This document shows, in pieces, positions 1 to 7,601 of a DNA stretch of 64,000 nucleotides. The stretch comes from Microbacterium sp. CSI-V. GTDB taxonomy: Bacteria > Actinomycetota > Actinomycetes > Actinomycetales > Microbacteriaceae. How positions within the stretch are numbered: the first letter of the stretch is position 1; every line of letters starts with the position of its first letter. The stretch lies in the NCBI RefSeq assembly GCF_001984105.1, contig NZ_MTQM01000009.1, positions 434,001 to 498,000 of the forward strand, read 5' to 3'. The notes under the pieces were generated by a model. It saw only the letters and a list, made by a program, of their open reading frames with translations, was not told the DNA's origin and made no database searches. A program made the position numbers and the translations under genes.

Positions 1-1650
1 GACGCGGCCGTGGCGGCGGCCTTCGTGCTGCACGTCGTCGAGCCGCACCTCAACGGCCCAGGCGGCGACCTCGTCGCGATCGTGCGGCCCGCCGGCAGCG
101 ACGAACCGCTCGTGCTGATGGGACAGGGCCCCGCACCGGCCGGCGCGTCCGTGGAGGCGTTCCGTGCGCGCGGCCTCGACCTCGTGCCCGGCGCGGGCGG
201 GCTCGCGGCCGCGGTGCCCGGCGCCGTCGACGCATGGCTGCTGCTCCTGCGCGATCACGGCACGTGGGACCTCGCCGACGTGCTCGACTACGCGATCGGC
301 TACGCGCGCGACGGGCACCCGCTCGTCGCCGGCGCCGCCGTGACGATCGGACGGGTCGCCGACCTGTTCCGCGACCACTGGACGACCTCGGCCGACCTGT
401 GGATGCCGACCGGCGCGGCGCCCGCGCCGAACACGATCGTCCGCAACCCGGCGTACGCCGGCGTGCTGGAAGGTCTCGTCGCGACGGGATCTCCTGCCGA
501 CGGTCGGGAGGCTCGGATCGACGCGGCCCGACGCGAGTGGATGACCGCGGTGCTGCCGCGGGCCGCCGCGTTCGCGCGCCTCCCCCATCGACACTCGGAC
601 GGCGGCGATCATCCCGGTGTGCTCGACGACGCCGATCTCGCGGGGTGGAGCGCGTCGTTCGAGCCGGCGGTCTCGGCGACGTTCCGCGGATGGCGTGTCT
701 TCAAGGCCGGCGTGTGGACTCAGGGTCCCGCCCTTCTGCAGACGCTACGGATGCTCGACCCGCTCGACGACGAGCTCCTCGACCCGTCGACGGCGGCCGG
801 TGCCCACACCCTCCTCGAGGTGCAGAAGCTTGCGTATGCCGACCGCGACGCATGGTTCGGCGATGCCGATGTCGCTGCCGACGTCGACGCCCTGCTCGCC
901 GACGAGTATCTCGCCGAACGCGCCGCACTGATCGACGACGCCGCCAGCCCCGCCCTTCGCCCCGGTTCTCCGGACGGTCGCCCGCCCGTCCTGCCGCCGC
1001 TCCGGACGGATGCCGGAGTCACGAGCGCCGGGACCGGCGAGCCGACGGTGGATCGGAGCGGGCAGACCCGCGGCGACACCTGCCACCTCGACGTCGTCGA
1101 CCGTTGGGGCAACGTCGTGTCCGCGACGCCCTCGGGCGGATGGCTGCAGTCCTCCCCCGCGGTGCCCGACCTGGGATTCTGCCTCGGGACGCGCCTGCAG
1201 GCCACGTGGGTGATGACCGGGCACCCGGCATCCCTCCTCCCGGGTCGGCGGCCCCGAACGACGCTCACCCCGACGATGCTGACCCGCGGCGAGGAGGTCA
1301 TCGCGATGGGGTCGCCCGGCGGCGACCAGCAGGACGCGTGGCAACTGCCCGTCCTCCTCCGCATGCTCATCGGGGAATACGAGCCGCAGCAGGCGATCGA
1401 CGCCCCCTCGCTGCACACGACCGCGGTGCTCGATTCGTTCTGGCCGCGCACGTGGACGCCCTCGGGTGCTGTGGTGGAAGACCGCATCGGAGACGCCGTC
1501 GTCGAGGAGCTCGAACGCCGGGGACATGCCGTCCGTCGGGCAGGCCCCTGGGCACTCGGGCGAGTGAGCGCGGTCGGGCGGGATGCCTCGGGACTGCTGT
1601 GGGCTGCCGCGAACCCGCGCGGGATGCAGGGGTACGCCGCCGGCCGGTGA
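1..1650 (+). CDS. gamma-glutamyltransferase family protein, 5' end missing
   Basis: Ntn-hydrolase of the gamma-glutamyltranspeptidase family, which cleaves or transfers gamma-glutamyl groups. The frame is already open at base 1 (DAAVAAAF, then NGPGGD, the usual early family motif), so the gene starts upstream of the window and any signal peptide cannot be judged. 549 residues are visible. The candidate catalytic threonine that becomes the N-terminus of the small subunit is encoded at 1078-1080 in GDTCHLDVVD. GSPGGDQQ follows near 1312-1332, the usual loop of the small subunit. The segment after the nucleophile (PSGGWLQSS) departs from classical glutathione-acting enzymes, so the substrate is uncertain. 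Family assignment is firm; substrate and cell location are not. Confidence 0.88.
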   Translation, partial: DAAVAAAFVLHVVEPHLNGPGGDLVAIVRPAGSDEPLVLMGQGPAPAGASVEAFRARGLDLVPGAGGLAAAVPGAVDAWLLLLRDHGTWDLADVLDYAIGYARDGHPLVAGAAVTIGRVADLFRDHWTTSADLWMPTGAAPAPNTIVRNPAYAGVLEGLVATGSPADGREARIDAARREWMTAVLPRAAAFARLPHRHSDGGDHPGVLDDADLAGWSASFEPAVSATFRGWRVFKAGVWTQGPALLQTLRMLDPLDDELLDPSTAAGAHTLLEVQKLAYADRDAWFGDADVAADVDALLADEYLAERAALIDDAASPALRPGSPDGRPPVLPPLRTDAGVTSAGTGEPTVDRSGQTRGDTCHLDVVDRWGNVVSATPSGGWLQSSPAVPDLGFCLGTRLQATWVMTGHPASLLPGRRPRTTLTPTMLTRGEEVIAMGSPGGDQQDAWQLPVLLRMLIGEYEPQQAIDAPSLHTTAVLDSFWPRTWTPSGAVVEDRIGDAVVEELERRGHAVRRAGPWALGRVSAVGRDASGLLWAAANPRGMQGYAAGR

Positions 1651-1706
1651 CGAGGTTCTCCACAGGGTGAAAACACGCCGGTGCGCGTTTGCCTACGATC
1701 CCGCGC

Positions 1707-2066
1707 ATGTCGTACTCGGTGGATCCCCCGCAGCTGATCGGTCTCGGCGAGCGCATGCGACGCTCGTTCGACGACCTGGACGAGGCTGCCCGCGGGCTGC
1801 GGAGGGCCGCGGATGCCGCGGCCCTCGGACTCGTACACGCCCTGCCCGCCCACGGCGCCCTCGTCGAGCTGACCGCCGGGCGCATCGATCTGGCGCACCG
1901 CATCGTCGCGCGCGGCCGAGCCGTGCTCTCCGCCCTCCAGACCGTGGTCCTCGCCTACCTCACCGCGGATGAGGAGATGGCCGGCGCGGCCGAGGTCGCA
2001 GCATCCCGCGCCGCCGCCGTGACGAATCCGTTCGACCCGATCGTGTTCGGACGGAGACGTCTGTGA
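1707..2066 (+). CDS. small helical WXG100-like protein
   Basis: 119 residues, nearly all predicted helix (two long Ala/Leu/Arg-rich helices), ending in a basic tail GRRRL. I do not see a classical W-x-G turn, so WXG100/ESX-like is a structural guess based on size, helicity and position. It is followed, with a GTGA overlap at 2063-2066, by a hydrolase that itself has a helical N-terminal half; WXG100-like partners commonly precede such proteins in actinobacteria. A TACGAT hexamer at 1694-1699 lies 7 bases before the ATG, suggesting leaderless transcription. An in-frame TTG at 1689 is a less likely start because it would overlap that hexamer. Function unknown; probably a partner or chaperone of the next protein. 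Confidence 0.72.
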   Translation: MSYSVDPPQLIGLGERMRRSFDDLDEAARGLRRAADAAALGLVHALPAHGALVELTAGRIDLAHRIVARGRAVLSALQTVVLAYLTADEEMAGAAEVAASRAAAVTNPFDPIVFGRRRL

Positions 2067-3787
2067 GCACCGCGATCGAGCTCCCCGATCCCCCGGCGGA
2101 GCCGGAACGCCTGCGCGAGAACGCGGCTCGTCTGCGCACGACGTCGGAGCGGTACGAACTCCTGGTCACGCAGGCGCTCTTCGCCTGGAGCCTCCTCCCC
2201 GAGGCCTACCGCGCTCCGGAAGCCGACCTCCTGCACGCCTCGCTCGCCGCGACGCGTCCGGCAGCCGCAGAGATCAGCGACGGTCTCATCGCCGCATGTC
2301 GTGCGCTGGAGCGGTTCGCGGACGAGATCGACGATCTCGCGCGCCGTCGCACCCTGCTCGCCGACAGACGGGATGCCGGTCCGCCGGCGGATCTCTGGGA
2401 CGAGAGCGTCGATGGACCGGCCGCGGTGCTGAACAATCGCCGCCGAGACGAGTGGGCGAGCGGCCTCGCTCGCGAAGCCGCGGATCTCGACGAGGCCTAC
2501 GACGACGCGAGCCGACGCTGCGCGTCCGCCCTGCGCGCGATACCGGACGTCGCCTGGACATCGCTCGCGGCATGGAGTGGTCCCGAGGCGTCGGAGCCCG
2601 TGGGCTCCTTCCCCGACGCAGCGGGCCTCGCTCTGCTCGAACGACTGTCCGCGGAACGCGATCCCGCACGGCTGCTCGCCCAGCACCCCGAATGGGCGGG
2701 CATCATCCGCGGCACCGATCCCGCCACGGTCGCCGAGTGGTGGTCCCGCCTCGATCGGCGGACGGCCGACGCTCTCGCGACGACAGTGCCCTCGCTCGTC
2801 GGCAACCTCAACGGACTGCCGATTGCCGAACGCGTCGCGGTCAACCGTGGTCGTGCGAGCGAGTATCTGCACGAGTTGCGCACACGACGACAGGCTCTCG
2901 AGGCGCTGCGTGCCCCGCGCTCCCGAGCGAACGCGCTCGAGGTCCTGGATCGCCGGGCGGAACGCGCGCGCCTCGACCGCGAGATCGCGTACTTCGATGC
3001 CGTCGCGAACGGGACGAAGCAGCTGTACGCGTGGGATCCCGAGCACGGCTCCTTGATCGAGATGGCGGGCGATCCGTCCACGGCGAAGGCCGCCCTCTTC
3101 GTCGTTCCCGGGACGAACGCGAGAGCGGAAGCGTTCATGTCCGACCGTCCCGTCACGGATTTCGCAGACTGGCAGGTGGGCTCCGGCGGCGGATCGGTGG
3201 TCGCCTTCACCGTCCTCACCGGACCGATGCCGCAGCTCGCCGACCTCGTCACGGCCGGTCCGGAGTGGAACCGATTCGCAGAGGGGCGCGGCGAAGAGTA
3301 CGCGCGCTTCATCCAGGGCGTGGATGCCGCCCACCCCGACCTGTGGACGATGAGCTACGAGCACTCCTACGGCGGCGGGGTGGGCAGCGAAGCCGAGAAG
3401 CACGGCGGGACCGTGGACGCGCGTTTCCTCGCGGCGAGTGTCGGTGCCATCGGGCCGTACGAGCCTCATCCCGGCACCCAGTACTTCGCCACCCAGGCGG
3501 TCGACGACATCAACCGGTACTACGCGGGCGTCGGGCTGGGGCCCCTCGGGTTCACCGTCGCACCGGAGACGATCCCGGGTGTGCACATCGTCGACTCCGG
3601 CCTGCCCGGACCCGACGTCGGGCTGCTCGCCGAATACGCGTACACGCAGAACCCGGGCGCGCTCGTCGGCATCGTGCAGGACAGCGTGGAGCACCACACG
3701 GCGCTGATGAGCAGCGACGTCGACACCAACGGGCCCGTGATGGACGCAGTACGTTCCATCCTCGAGGAGAAGGGAAGAGCCAAATGA
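2063..3787 (+). CDS. alpha/beta hydrolase (DUF1023-like) with helical N-terminal half
   Basis: 574 residues. Residues 1 to about 310 are helical, charged and coiled-coil-like; the C-terminal 260 residues resemble the DUF1023 alpha/beta-hydrolase family, starting near AALFVVPGTNAR. The nucleophile elbow is YEHSYGG with Ser435, a variant of G-x-S-x-G in which Glu replaces the first Gly. Candidate acid and base are Asp511 (HIVDSG) and His544/His545 (EHHTALMSS). No signal peptide is visible, which fits either a cytoplasmic enzyme or a type-VII-type substrate. It overlaps the WXG-like gene (GTGA) and the downstream lipoprotein gene (ATGA), so the three are probably translationally coupled. Likely a lipase or esterase; the substrate is unknown. 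Confidence 0.78.
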   Translation: MSTAIELPDPPAEPERLRENAARLRTTSERYELLVTQALFAWSLLPEAYRAPEADLLHASLAATRPAAAEISDGLIAACRALERFADEIDDLARRRTLLADRRDAGPPADLWDESVDGPAAVLNNRRRDEWASGLAREAADLDEAYDDASRRCASALRAIPDVAWTSLAAWSGPEASEPVGSFPDAAGLALLERLSAERDPARLLAQHPEWAGIIRGTDPATVAEWWSRLDRRTADALATTVPSLVGNLNGLPIAERVAVNRGRASEYLHELRTRRQALEALRAPRSRANALEVLDRRAERARLDREIAYFDAVANGTKQLYAWDPEHGSLIEMAGDPSTAKAALFVVPGTNARAEAFMSDRPVTDFADWQVGSGGGSVVAFTVLTGPMPQLADLVTAGPEWNRFAEGRGEEYARFIQGVDAAHPDLWTMSYEHSYGGGVGSEAEKHGGTVDARFLAASVGAIGPYEPHPGTQYFATQAVDDINRYYAGVGLGPLGFTVAPETIPGVHIVDSGLPGPDVGLLAEYAYTQNPGALVGIVQDSVEHHTALMSSDVDTNGPVMDAVRSILEEKGRAK

Positions 3788-4263
3788 AGCCGACTCGAAC
3801 GCTGGCAGCGCTTGGGGCAATCATCCTCGTCTTGGCAGGATGCAGCGTGCCTGATCTGCCGCCATACAGCCAGGTGAGAGCCGAAACGCTAGAGGTTCTT
3901 CAGCAGGTCGCCGACCTGGTTCCAGATCCCAAGGAGATATCGAAGACCGCGGAATTCAAGCCCTATCCGTGCGACGACGACCTCGCTCTCGGAAATCAGC
4001 CAGGCCAGTTCTACACCGGGCAGTGGAAGGTCTTCGTCAGCGAAGACTTCGATGTGGAGGCATTCGTCCTGGGCATGCCGTCGGTGCTAGGAGAAGGATG
4101 GACCGAGGCGCCGCTCGGCCTGCCTCTCAGTTTCGCTCAAACCCGCCTCGTTCGGGAGTCGCCGCAGGTGACCATAACGGTTGAAGAATCGCTCCCCGGT
4201 GACCGGAAGGCCGTCGAGTTGCTCGCGATCTCGCGCTGTGGCGTGCTGGAGCCGACGAACTAG
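3784..4263 (+). CDS. lipoprotein of atypical base composition
   Basis: 159 residues with a textbook lipoprotein signal: basic start MKPTR, hydrophobic stretch, lipobox LAGC with Cys near residue 20. The mature part is acidic and otherwise unrecognised; Cys residues in YPCDD and SRCGV may form a disulfide outside the membrane. The ATG overlaps the hydrolase stop (ATGA). Base use differs from the neighbours: two 60-base lines counted at 3841-3960 are 57-58% GC against 73% at 3601-3660, and codons such as CTA, AGA and ATA appear. This suggests recent acquisition or relaxed selection. Position directly behind a hydrolase makes an immunity or partner role possible, but that is inference. Confidence 0.8.
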   Translation: MKPTRTLAALGAIILVLAGCSVPDLPPYSQVRAETLEVLQQVADLVPDPKEISKTAEFKPYPCDDDLALGNQPGQFYTGQWKVFVSEDFDVEAFVLGMPSVLGEGWTEAPLGLPLSFAQTRLVRESPQVTITVEESLPGDRKAVELLAISRCGVLEPTN

Positions 4264-4937
4264 CTCCCCGCCACCCCCGCCACGAACTCCCCCACGACCC
4301 CGGCCAGCCCGGCGCCGATCTCCTCGGCGGGCCGACGCGCGCCCTTGACCTCGAACGAGTGGTTGGCCCCCTCGACCCACTGCACGCGCGAGTCGAGGCA
4401 CGTTGCGACGACGGCGTCGAACTGCTCGCGGGGTGCGATGAAAGGATCGTTCTGCCCCTCGACGAACAACTGCGGCACGGTGATCGCGGGGAGGTGATCG
4501 GCGCGAGGCTTGTCGGGACGCCCCGGCGGGTGGAGCGGATACCCCAGGTAGGCGAGCGCGCGGGGTGACAACGCGCCCTCCGCGGCGGCGACCGAGGCCA
4601 TCCGTCCGCCGTACGACTTCCCCGCGGCGACGAACGACCCGATCCCCTGCCCGCCGAGCCACGCCTGCACACCCGCCCAGGTGGCGACGGCATGGGCGGC
4701 GGGGCCCGGCATCCGTCGACCGGCCTCCACGTAGGGGAACACGAAGCGCAGAACCGAGAAGCCGTCGCCGGCGAGCGCCGACGCGAGGCCCTCGAGAAAC
4801 GGATGGTCCATTCCCGCACCGGCACCGTGCGCCAGCGCGACCGTCGCCCGAGCGTCGGCGACCTCCGCCCAGAGACCGGAGACCTCCGCCTCACCCGCCG
4901 GCAGAGCGACGGGGATGCGGACGGCGCGCGCGCTCAC
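4260..4937 (-). CDS. alpha/beta hydrolase of the dienelactone hydrolase/KANL3-Tex30 type
   Basis: 225 residues forming a compact alpha/beta hydrolase. HGAGAGMDH is the oxyanion-hole loop, GKSYGGRM is the nucleophile elbow (G-x-S-x-G), VEGQNDPF supplies the likely catalytic Asp and GANHSF the His. The layout matches the small DLH-like KANL3/Tex30 family, whose natural substrates are not settled. GTG start overlaps the stop of the upstream 17M-like gene (GTGA), so the two form an operon. Its 3' end overlaps that of the convergent lipoprotein gene by four bases, leaving no room for a terminator. Confidence 0.8.
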   Translation of the reverse strand: MSARAVRIPVALPAGEAEVSGLWAEVADARATVALAHGAGAGMDHPFLEGLASALAGDGFSVLRFVFPYVEAGRRMPGPAAHAVATWAGVQAWLGGQGIGSFVAAGKSYGGRMASVAAAEGALSPRALAYLGYPLHPPGRPDKPRADHLPAITVPQLFVEGQNDPFIAPREQFDAVVATCLDSRVQWVEGANHSFEVKGARRPAEEIGAGLAGVVGEFVAGVAGS

Positions 4938-5677
4938 CGCTCGTCGCGCGACGCGTCCGGCTCGTCCGACCGGGGCGACGACGCCGGCGCGTCAGGATGC
5001 GTCGGCTCCGGCGTCTCGACAGGCGGGGTGGGCCGCGGGGCGACCCGCTCGCCGTACCGGGGCGGCTCGTCGTCGGCCGGACGCGACGGAACCGGCGGAC
5101 GCGGGGGAACCGTCGGCGACGACGCGCCAGGGTTCTGCACGCGCTCGCCGTACAGCGGCGGAGCCGCGTCCGCCGTGTCCGGGCGGGCCACGACCGTTCG
5201 GGAGGCGCCCACGGGCCCGAGCACACCCCGCGCCTTCGCGACGCTCCCCGCCGCCACGCAGACGTCGTAGTGGTCGGCGGTCACCTGCATGACGGAGGCG
5301 AAGTCTCGACGCCTGCGCACGATCGCGTACGTGCCGAGGCTGAGGAGCATGCCGAGCGCCATACCGACCAGCAGCACACCGAGGAACGCGGAGATCTGCA
5401 CCGTGGGCGTGCCCAGCACGAAGATGAAGGCGAACAGGAGACCGAGCATCAGACCGTTGAGCGCGCCCGAGCGCGCCGCCGTGGCGTAGCCGAGCCGACC
5501 GGTGATGCGCTCGATCGAGCGGAGTCCGCTTCCCACGATCGCGATGTCGCGCGCGGGAACCTCGCCCGCGATGAGCGAGGACACGGCCTTCTGCGCCTTC
5601 TCGTACGTCGGGAACGACGCGACTTTTTCGCCGACCTCGTCCCGACCCGCGCCCATCGGTCCCGCGAACATGCTCAT
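4934..5677 (-). CDS. general stress protein 17M-like membrane protein with Pro-rich tail
   Basis: 247 residues. Residues 15-65 resemble the general stress protein 17M domain (FPTYEKAQKAV..L, then DIAIVGS). Two membrane helices follow at about 75-90 and 95-120, then RRRRDF and a further conserved block to about 165. The tail is a disordered Pro/Asp-rich segment in which YGERV occurs twice (residues 176-180 and 208-212). GGGGAA in front of the second Met makes an ATG at 5671 a plausible alternative start. First gene of a two-gene operon with the hydrolase. A membrane stress role is inferred from the domain name only. Confidence 0.72.
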   Translation of the reverse strand: MSMFAGPMGAGRDEVGEKVASFPTYEKAQKAVSSLIAGEVPARDIAIVGSGLRSIERITGRLGYATAARSGALNGLMLGLLFAFIFVLGTPTVQISAFLGVLLVGMALGMLLSLGTYAIVRRRRDFASVMQVTADHYDVCVAAGSVAKARGVLGPVGASRTVVARPDTADAAPPLYGERVQNPGASSPTVPPRPPVPSRPADDEPPRYGERVAPRPTPPVETPEPTHPDAPASSPRSDEPDASRDER

Positions 5678-5748
5678 TTCCCCATCTTGTCACGCGGCCC
5701 TGTGGGCGCGATGGGTACCCCCGACGCTTCGCGGACTACGCTGGGACG

Positions 5749-7068
5749 GTGAGCACGCAAAGGGTTTTCGTCGCCCGCTTGGCGGGCTGCACGGTGTTCG
5801 ATCCCGCGGGCGACCGCCTCGGGAAGGTGCGTGACGTCGTGGTGATCTACCGCGCGTCGGCCGCGCCGCGCGTCGTGGGCCTCGTCGTCGAGATCCCCGG
5901 CCGTCGACATGTCTTCGTGTCGATCGGGCGCGTCACCTCCATCCAATCCGGGCAGGTCATCACGACCGGCCTCATCAACGTGCGCCGGTTCCAGCAGCGC
6001 GGCGGTGAGGTGCGGGTGATGGCCGAGATGCTCGGACGCCGAGTGCATCTCGTCGACGGCTCCGGCGACGCCGTCATCGAAGACGTCGCGATCGAACGCA
6101 ACCGCCTGGGCGAGTGGGACGTCGGGCAGCTGTTCCTGCGCCGTCCCCGCACGAGCGCCTCCCCGTTCGCCAAGGGTGCGACCACGTTCGCGGCCTGGAG
6201 CGAGGTCCGCGAGCAGCAGACCCCCGGGCAGGCGCAGTCGGCCGAGCAGCTGGTGGCGACGTACTCCGACCTCAAGCCCGCCGACCTCGCGAACACGCTC
6301 CTCGATCTCCCCGAGGAACGTCTCATCGAGGTCGCCGAAGAACTCAGCGACGACCGCCTCGCCGACGCCCTCGAGGAGATGCCCGAAGACGAGCAGGTCC
6401 ACATCCTCGAGCAGCTGGGCGACGAGCGCGCCGCCGACATCCTGGATGCCATGGAGCCCGACGACGCGGCCGACCTCCTGGGCCAGCTTCCCGAGTCGCG
6501 TTCGGAGCAGCTCCTCGAACTCATGGAGCCGGAGGAGGCCGACGACGTCCGCGCCCTCCTGCAGTACGGTCCGGACACCGCCGGTGGTCTGATGACGCCC
6601 GAGCCCATCGTGCTGTCCGCGGACGCGACCGTGGCCGAGGCCCTCGCACTCATCCGGCGGCACGAACTGCACCCTGCGCTCGCGGCATCCGTGTTCATCA
6701 CGCTCCCCCCGTACGAGACGCCCACGGGCCGTCTGCTCGGGACGGTGCACTTCCAGCGGATGCTGCGCTACCCGCCGCACGAGCGGCTCGGCGCGATCAT
6801 CGACGACACGCTCGAGCCCGTGCCCGCCGATGCCTCGGCGGCCGAGGTCGCCCGTCTTCTCGCGAGCTACAACCTCGTGTCGCTGCCCGTCGTCGACCAG
6901 GCCCACCGCCTCGTCGGCTGCGTCAGCATCGACGACGTGCTCGACTACCTGCTGCCCGACGACTGGCGCACGCACGACAGCGACGATCCGAAACCCAAGA
7001 CCACGATCAGACCGCTCGCGACAGCGAGCATCCCCCAGATCCCCACGCAGACCCCGAGGAGGCGCTGA
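5749..7068 (+). CDS. PRC-barrel / MgtE-N / CBS-pair protein without transport domain
   Basis: 439 residues. The N-terminal 110 residues look like two PRC-barrel-type beta units (GDRLGKVRDVVV, then VHLVDGSGDAVIEDV). Residues about 160-270 match the MgtE intracellular N domain of short superhelical repeats (LADALEEMPEDEQVHILEQL, DDAADLLGQL), and about 280-410 form a CBS pair (GGLMTPEPIVL, YNLVSLPVVD). The Mg2+ channel domain of MgtE is absent, so this is a soluble sensor-like protein. A TACGCT hexamer at 5737-5742 sits 6 bases before the GTG, consistent with a leaderless message. Overlaps the DUF1003 gene by one base and heads an operon with mrp, an order also found, as I recall, in mycobacteria. 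Confidence 0.85.
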   Translation: MSTQRVFVARLAGCTVFDPAGDRLGKVRDVVVIYRASAAPRVVGLVVEIPGRRHVFVSIGRVTSIQSGQVITTGLINVRRFQQRGGEVRVMAEMLGRRVHLVDGSGDAVIEDVAIERNRLGEWDVGQLFLRRPRTSASPFAKGATTFAAWSEVREQQTPGQAQSAEQLVATYSDLKPADLANTLLDLPEERLIEVAEELSDDRLADALEEMPEDEQVHILEQLGDERAADILDAMEPDDAADLLGQLPESRSEQLLELMEPEEADDVRALLQYGPDTAGGLMTPEPIVLSADATVAEALALIRRHELHPALAASVFITLPPYETPTGRLLGTVHFQRMLRYPPHERLGAIIDDTLEPVPADASAAEVARLLASYNLVSLPVVDQAHRLVGCVSIDDVLDYLLPDDWRTHDSDDPKPKTTIRPLATASIPQIPTQTPRRR

Positions 7069-7601
7069 TGGCACGTGCACAACGACAGACCGCCCTCGAC
7101 GCCCCGCGCGGGCGCACCGGGATGCTGGCGCCGCGCACTCCGCAGCCCTCCCGCGATCGATTCGGGCGGTTCACGGAGTGGGTCGCCCGCGCCATGGGCA
7201 CGCCGACCTTCCTCCTCTCGCTCACGCTCTTCTGCGTGGTGTGGATGGGGTGGAACTCGCTCATGCCGGACAACCTCCGCTTCGACTCCGCCGAGATCGG
7301 GTTCACCGCTCTGACCCTCGTGCTCTCGCTGCAAGCGTCGTACGCCGCACCGCTGATCCTGCTCGCGCAGAACCGGCAGGACGACCGCGACCGCGTGCAG
7401 ATCGAGCAGGACCGCCAGCGTGCCGAGCGCAACCTCGCCGACACCGAGTACCTCGCCCGCGAGATCGTCGCTCTGCGCATGGCGGTGCGGGACCTCACTG
7501 ACGAGGTGATCACGAAGGAGAGTCTGCGCGCCGAGCTGAAGGCCGCGCTCGAGCGCCTCGAGGACAACGACAGCGTCGAACCGAAGACGGCCACCCCGTG
7601 A
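7068..7601 (+). CDS. DUF1003 family membrane protein
   Basis: 177 residues. DRFGRFTEWVARAMGTPTFL and WMGWNSL are typical of DUF1003. Two membrane helices (about residues 45-65 and 80-100, ending SYAAPLILLAQNRQ) are followed by a charged coiled coil (DRDRVQIEQDRQRAERNL). The ATG overlaps the preceding stop by one base and the stop overlaps the mrp GTG. The family occurs next to MgtE-like CBS proteins, so a membrane partner of that sensor is a reasonable guess; no biochemical role is established that I know of. Confidence 0.88.
   Translation: MARAQRQTALDAPRGRTGMLAPRTPQPSRDRFGRFTEWVARAMGTPTFLLSLTLFCVVWMGWNSLMPDNLRFDSAEIGFTALTLVLSLQASYAAPLILLAQNRQDDRDRVQIEQDRQRAERNLADTEYLAREIVALRMAVRDLTDEVITKESLRAELKAALERLEDNDSVEPKTATP

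Noticed and set aside
4565..5752. Long plus-strand frame over the hydrolase and 17M genes
   Set aside because: Almost pure Arg/Pro/Ala translation antisense to two recognisable proteins.
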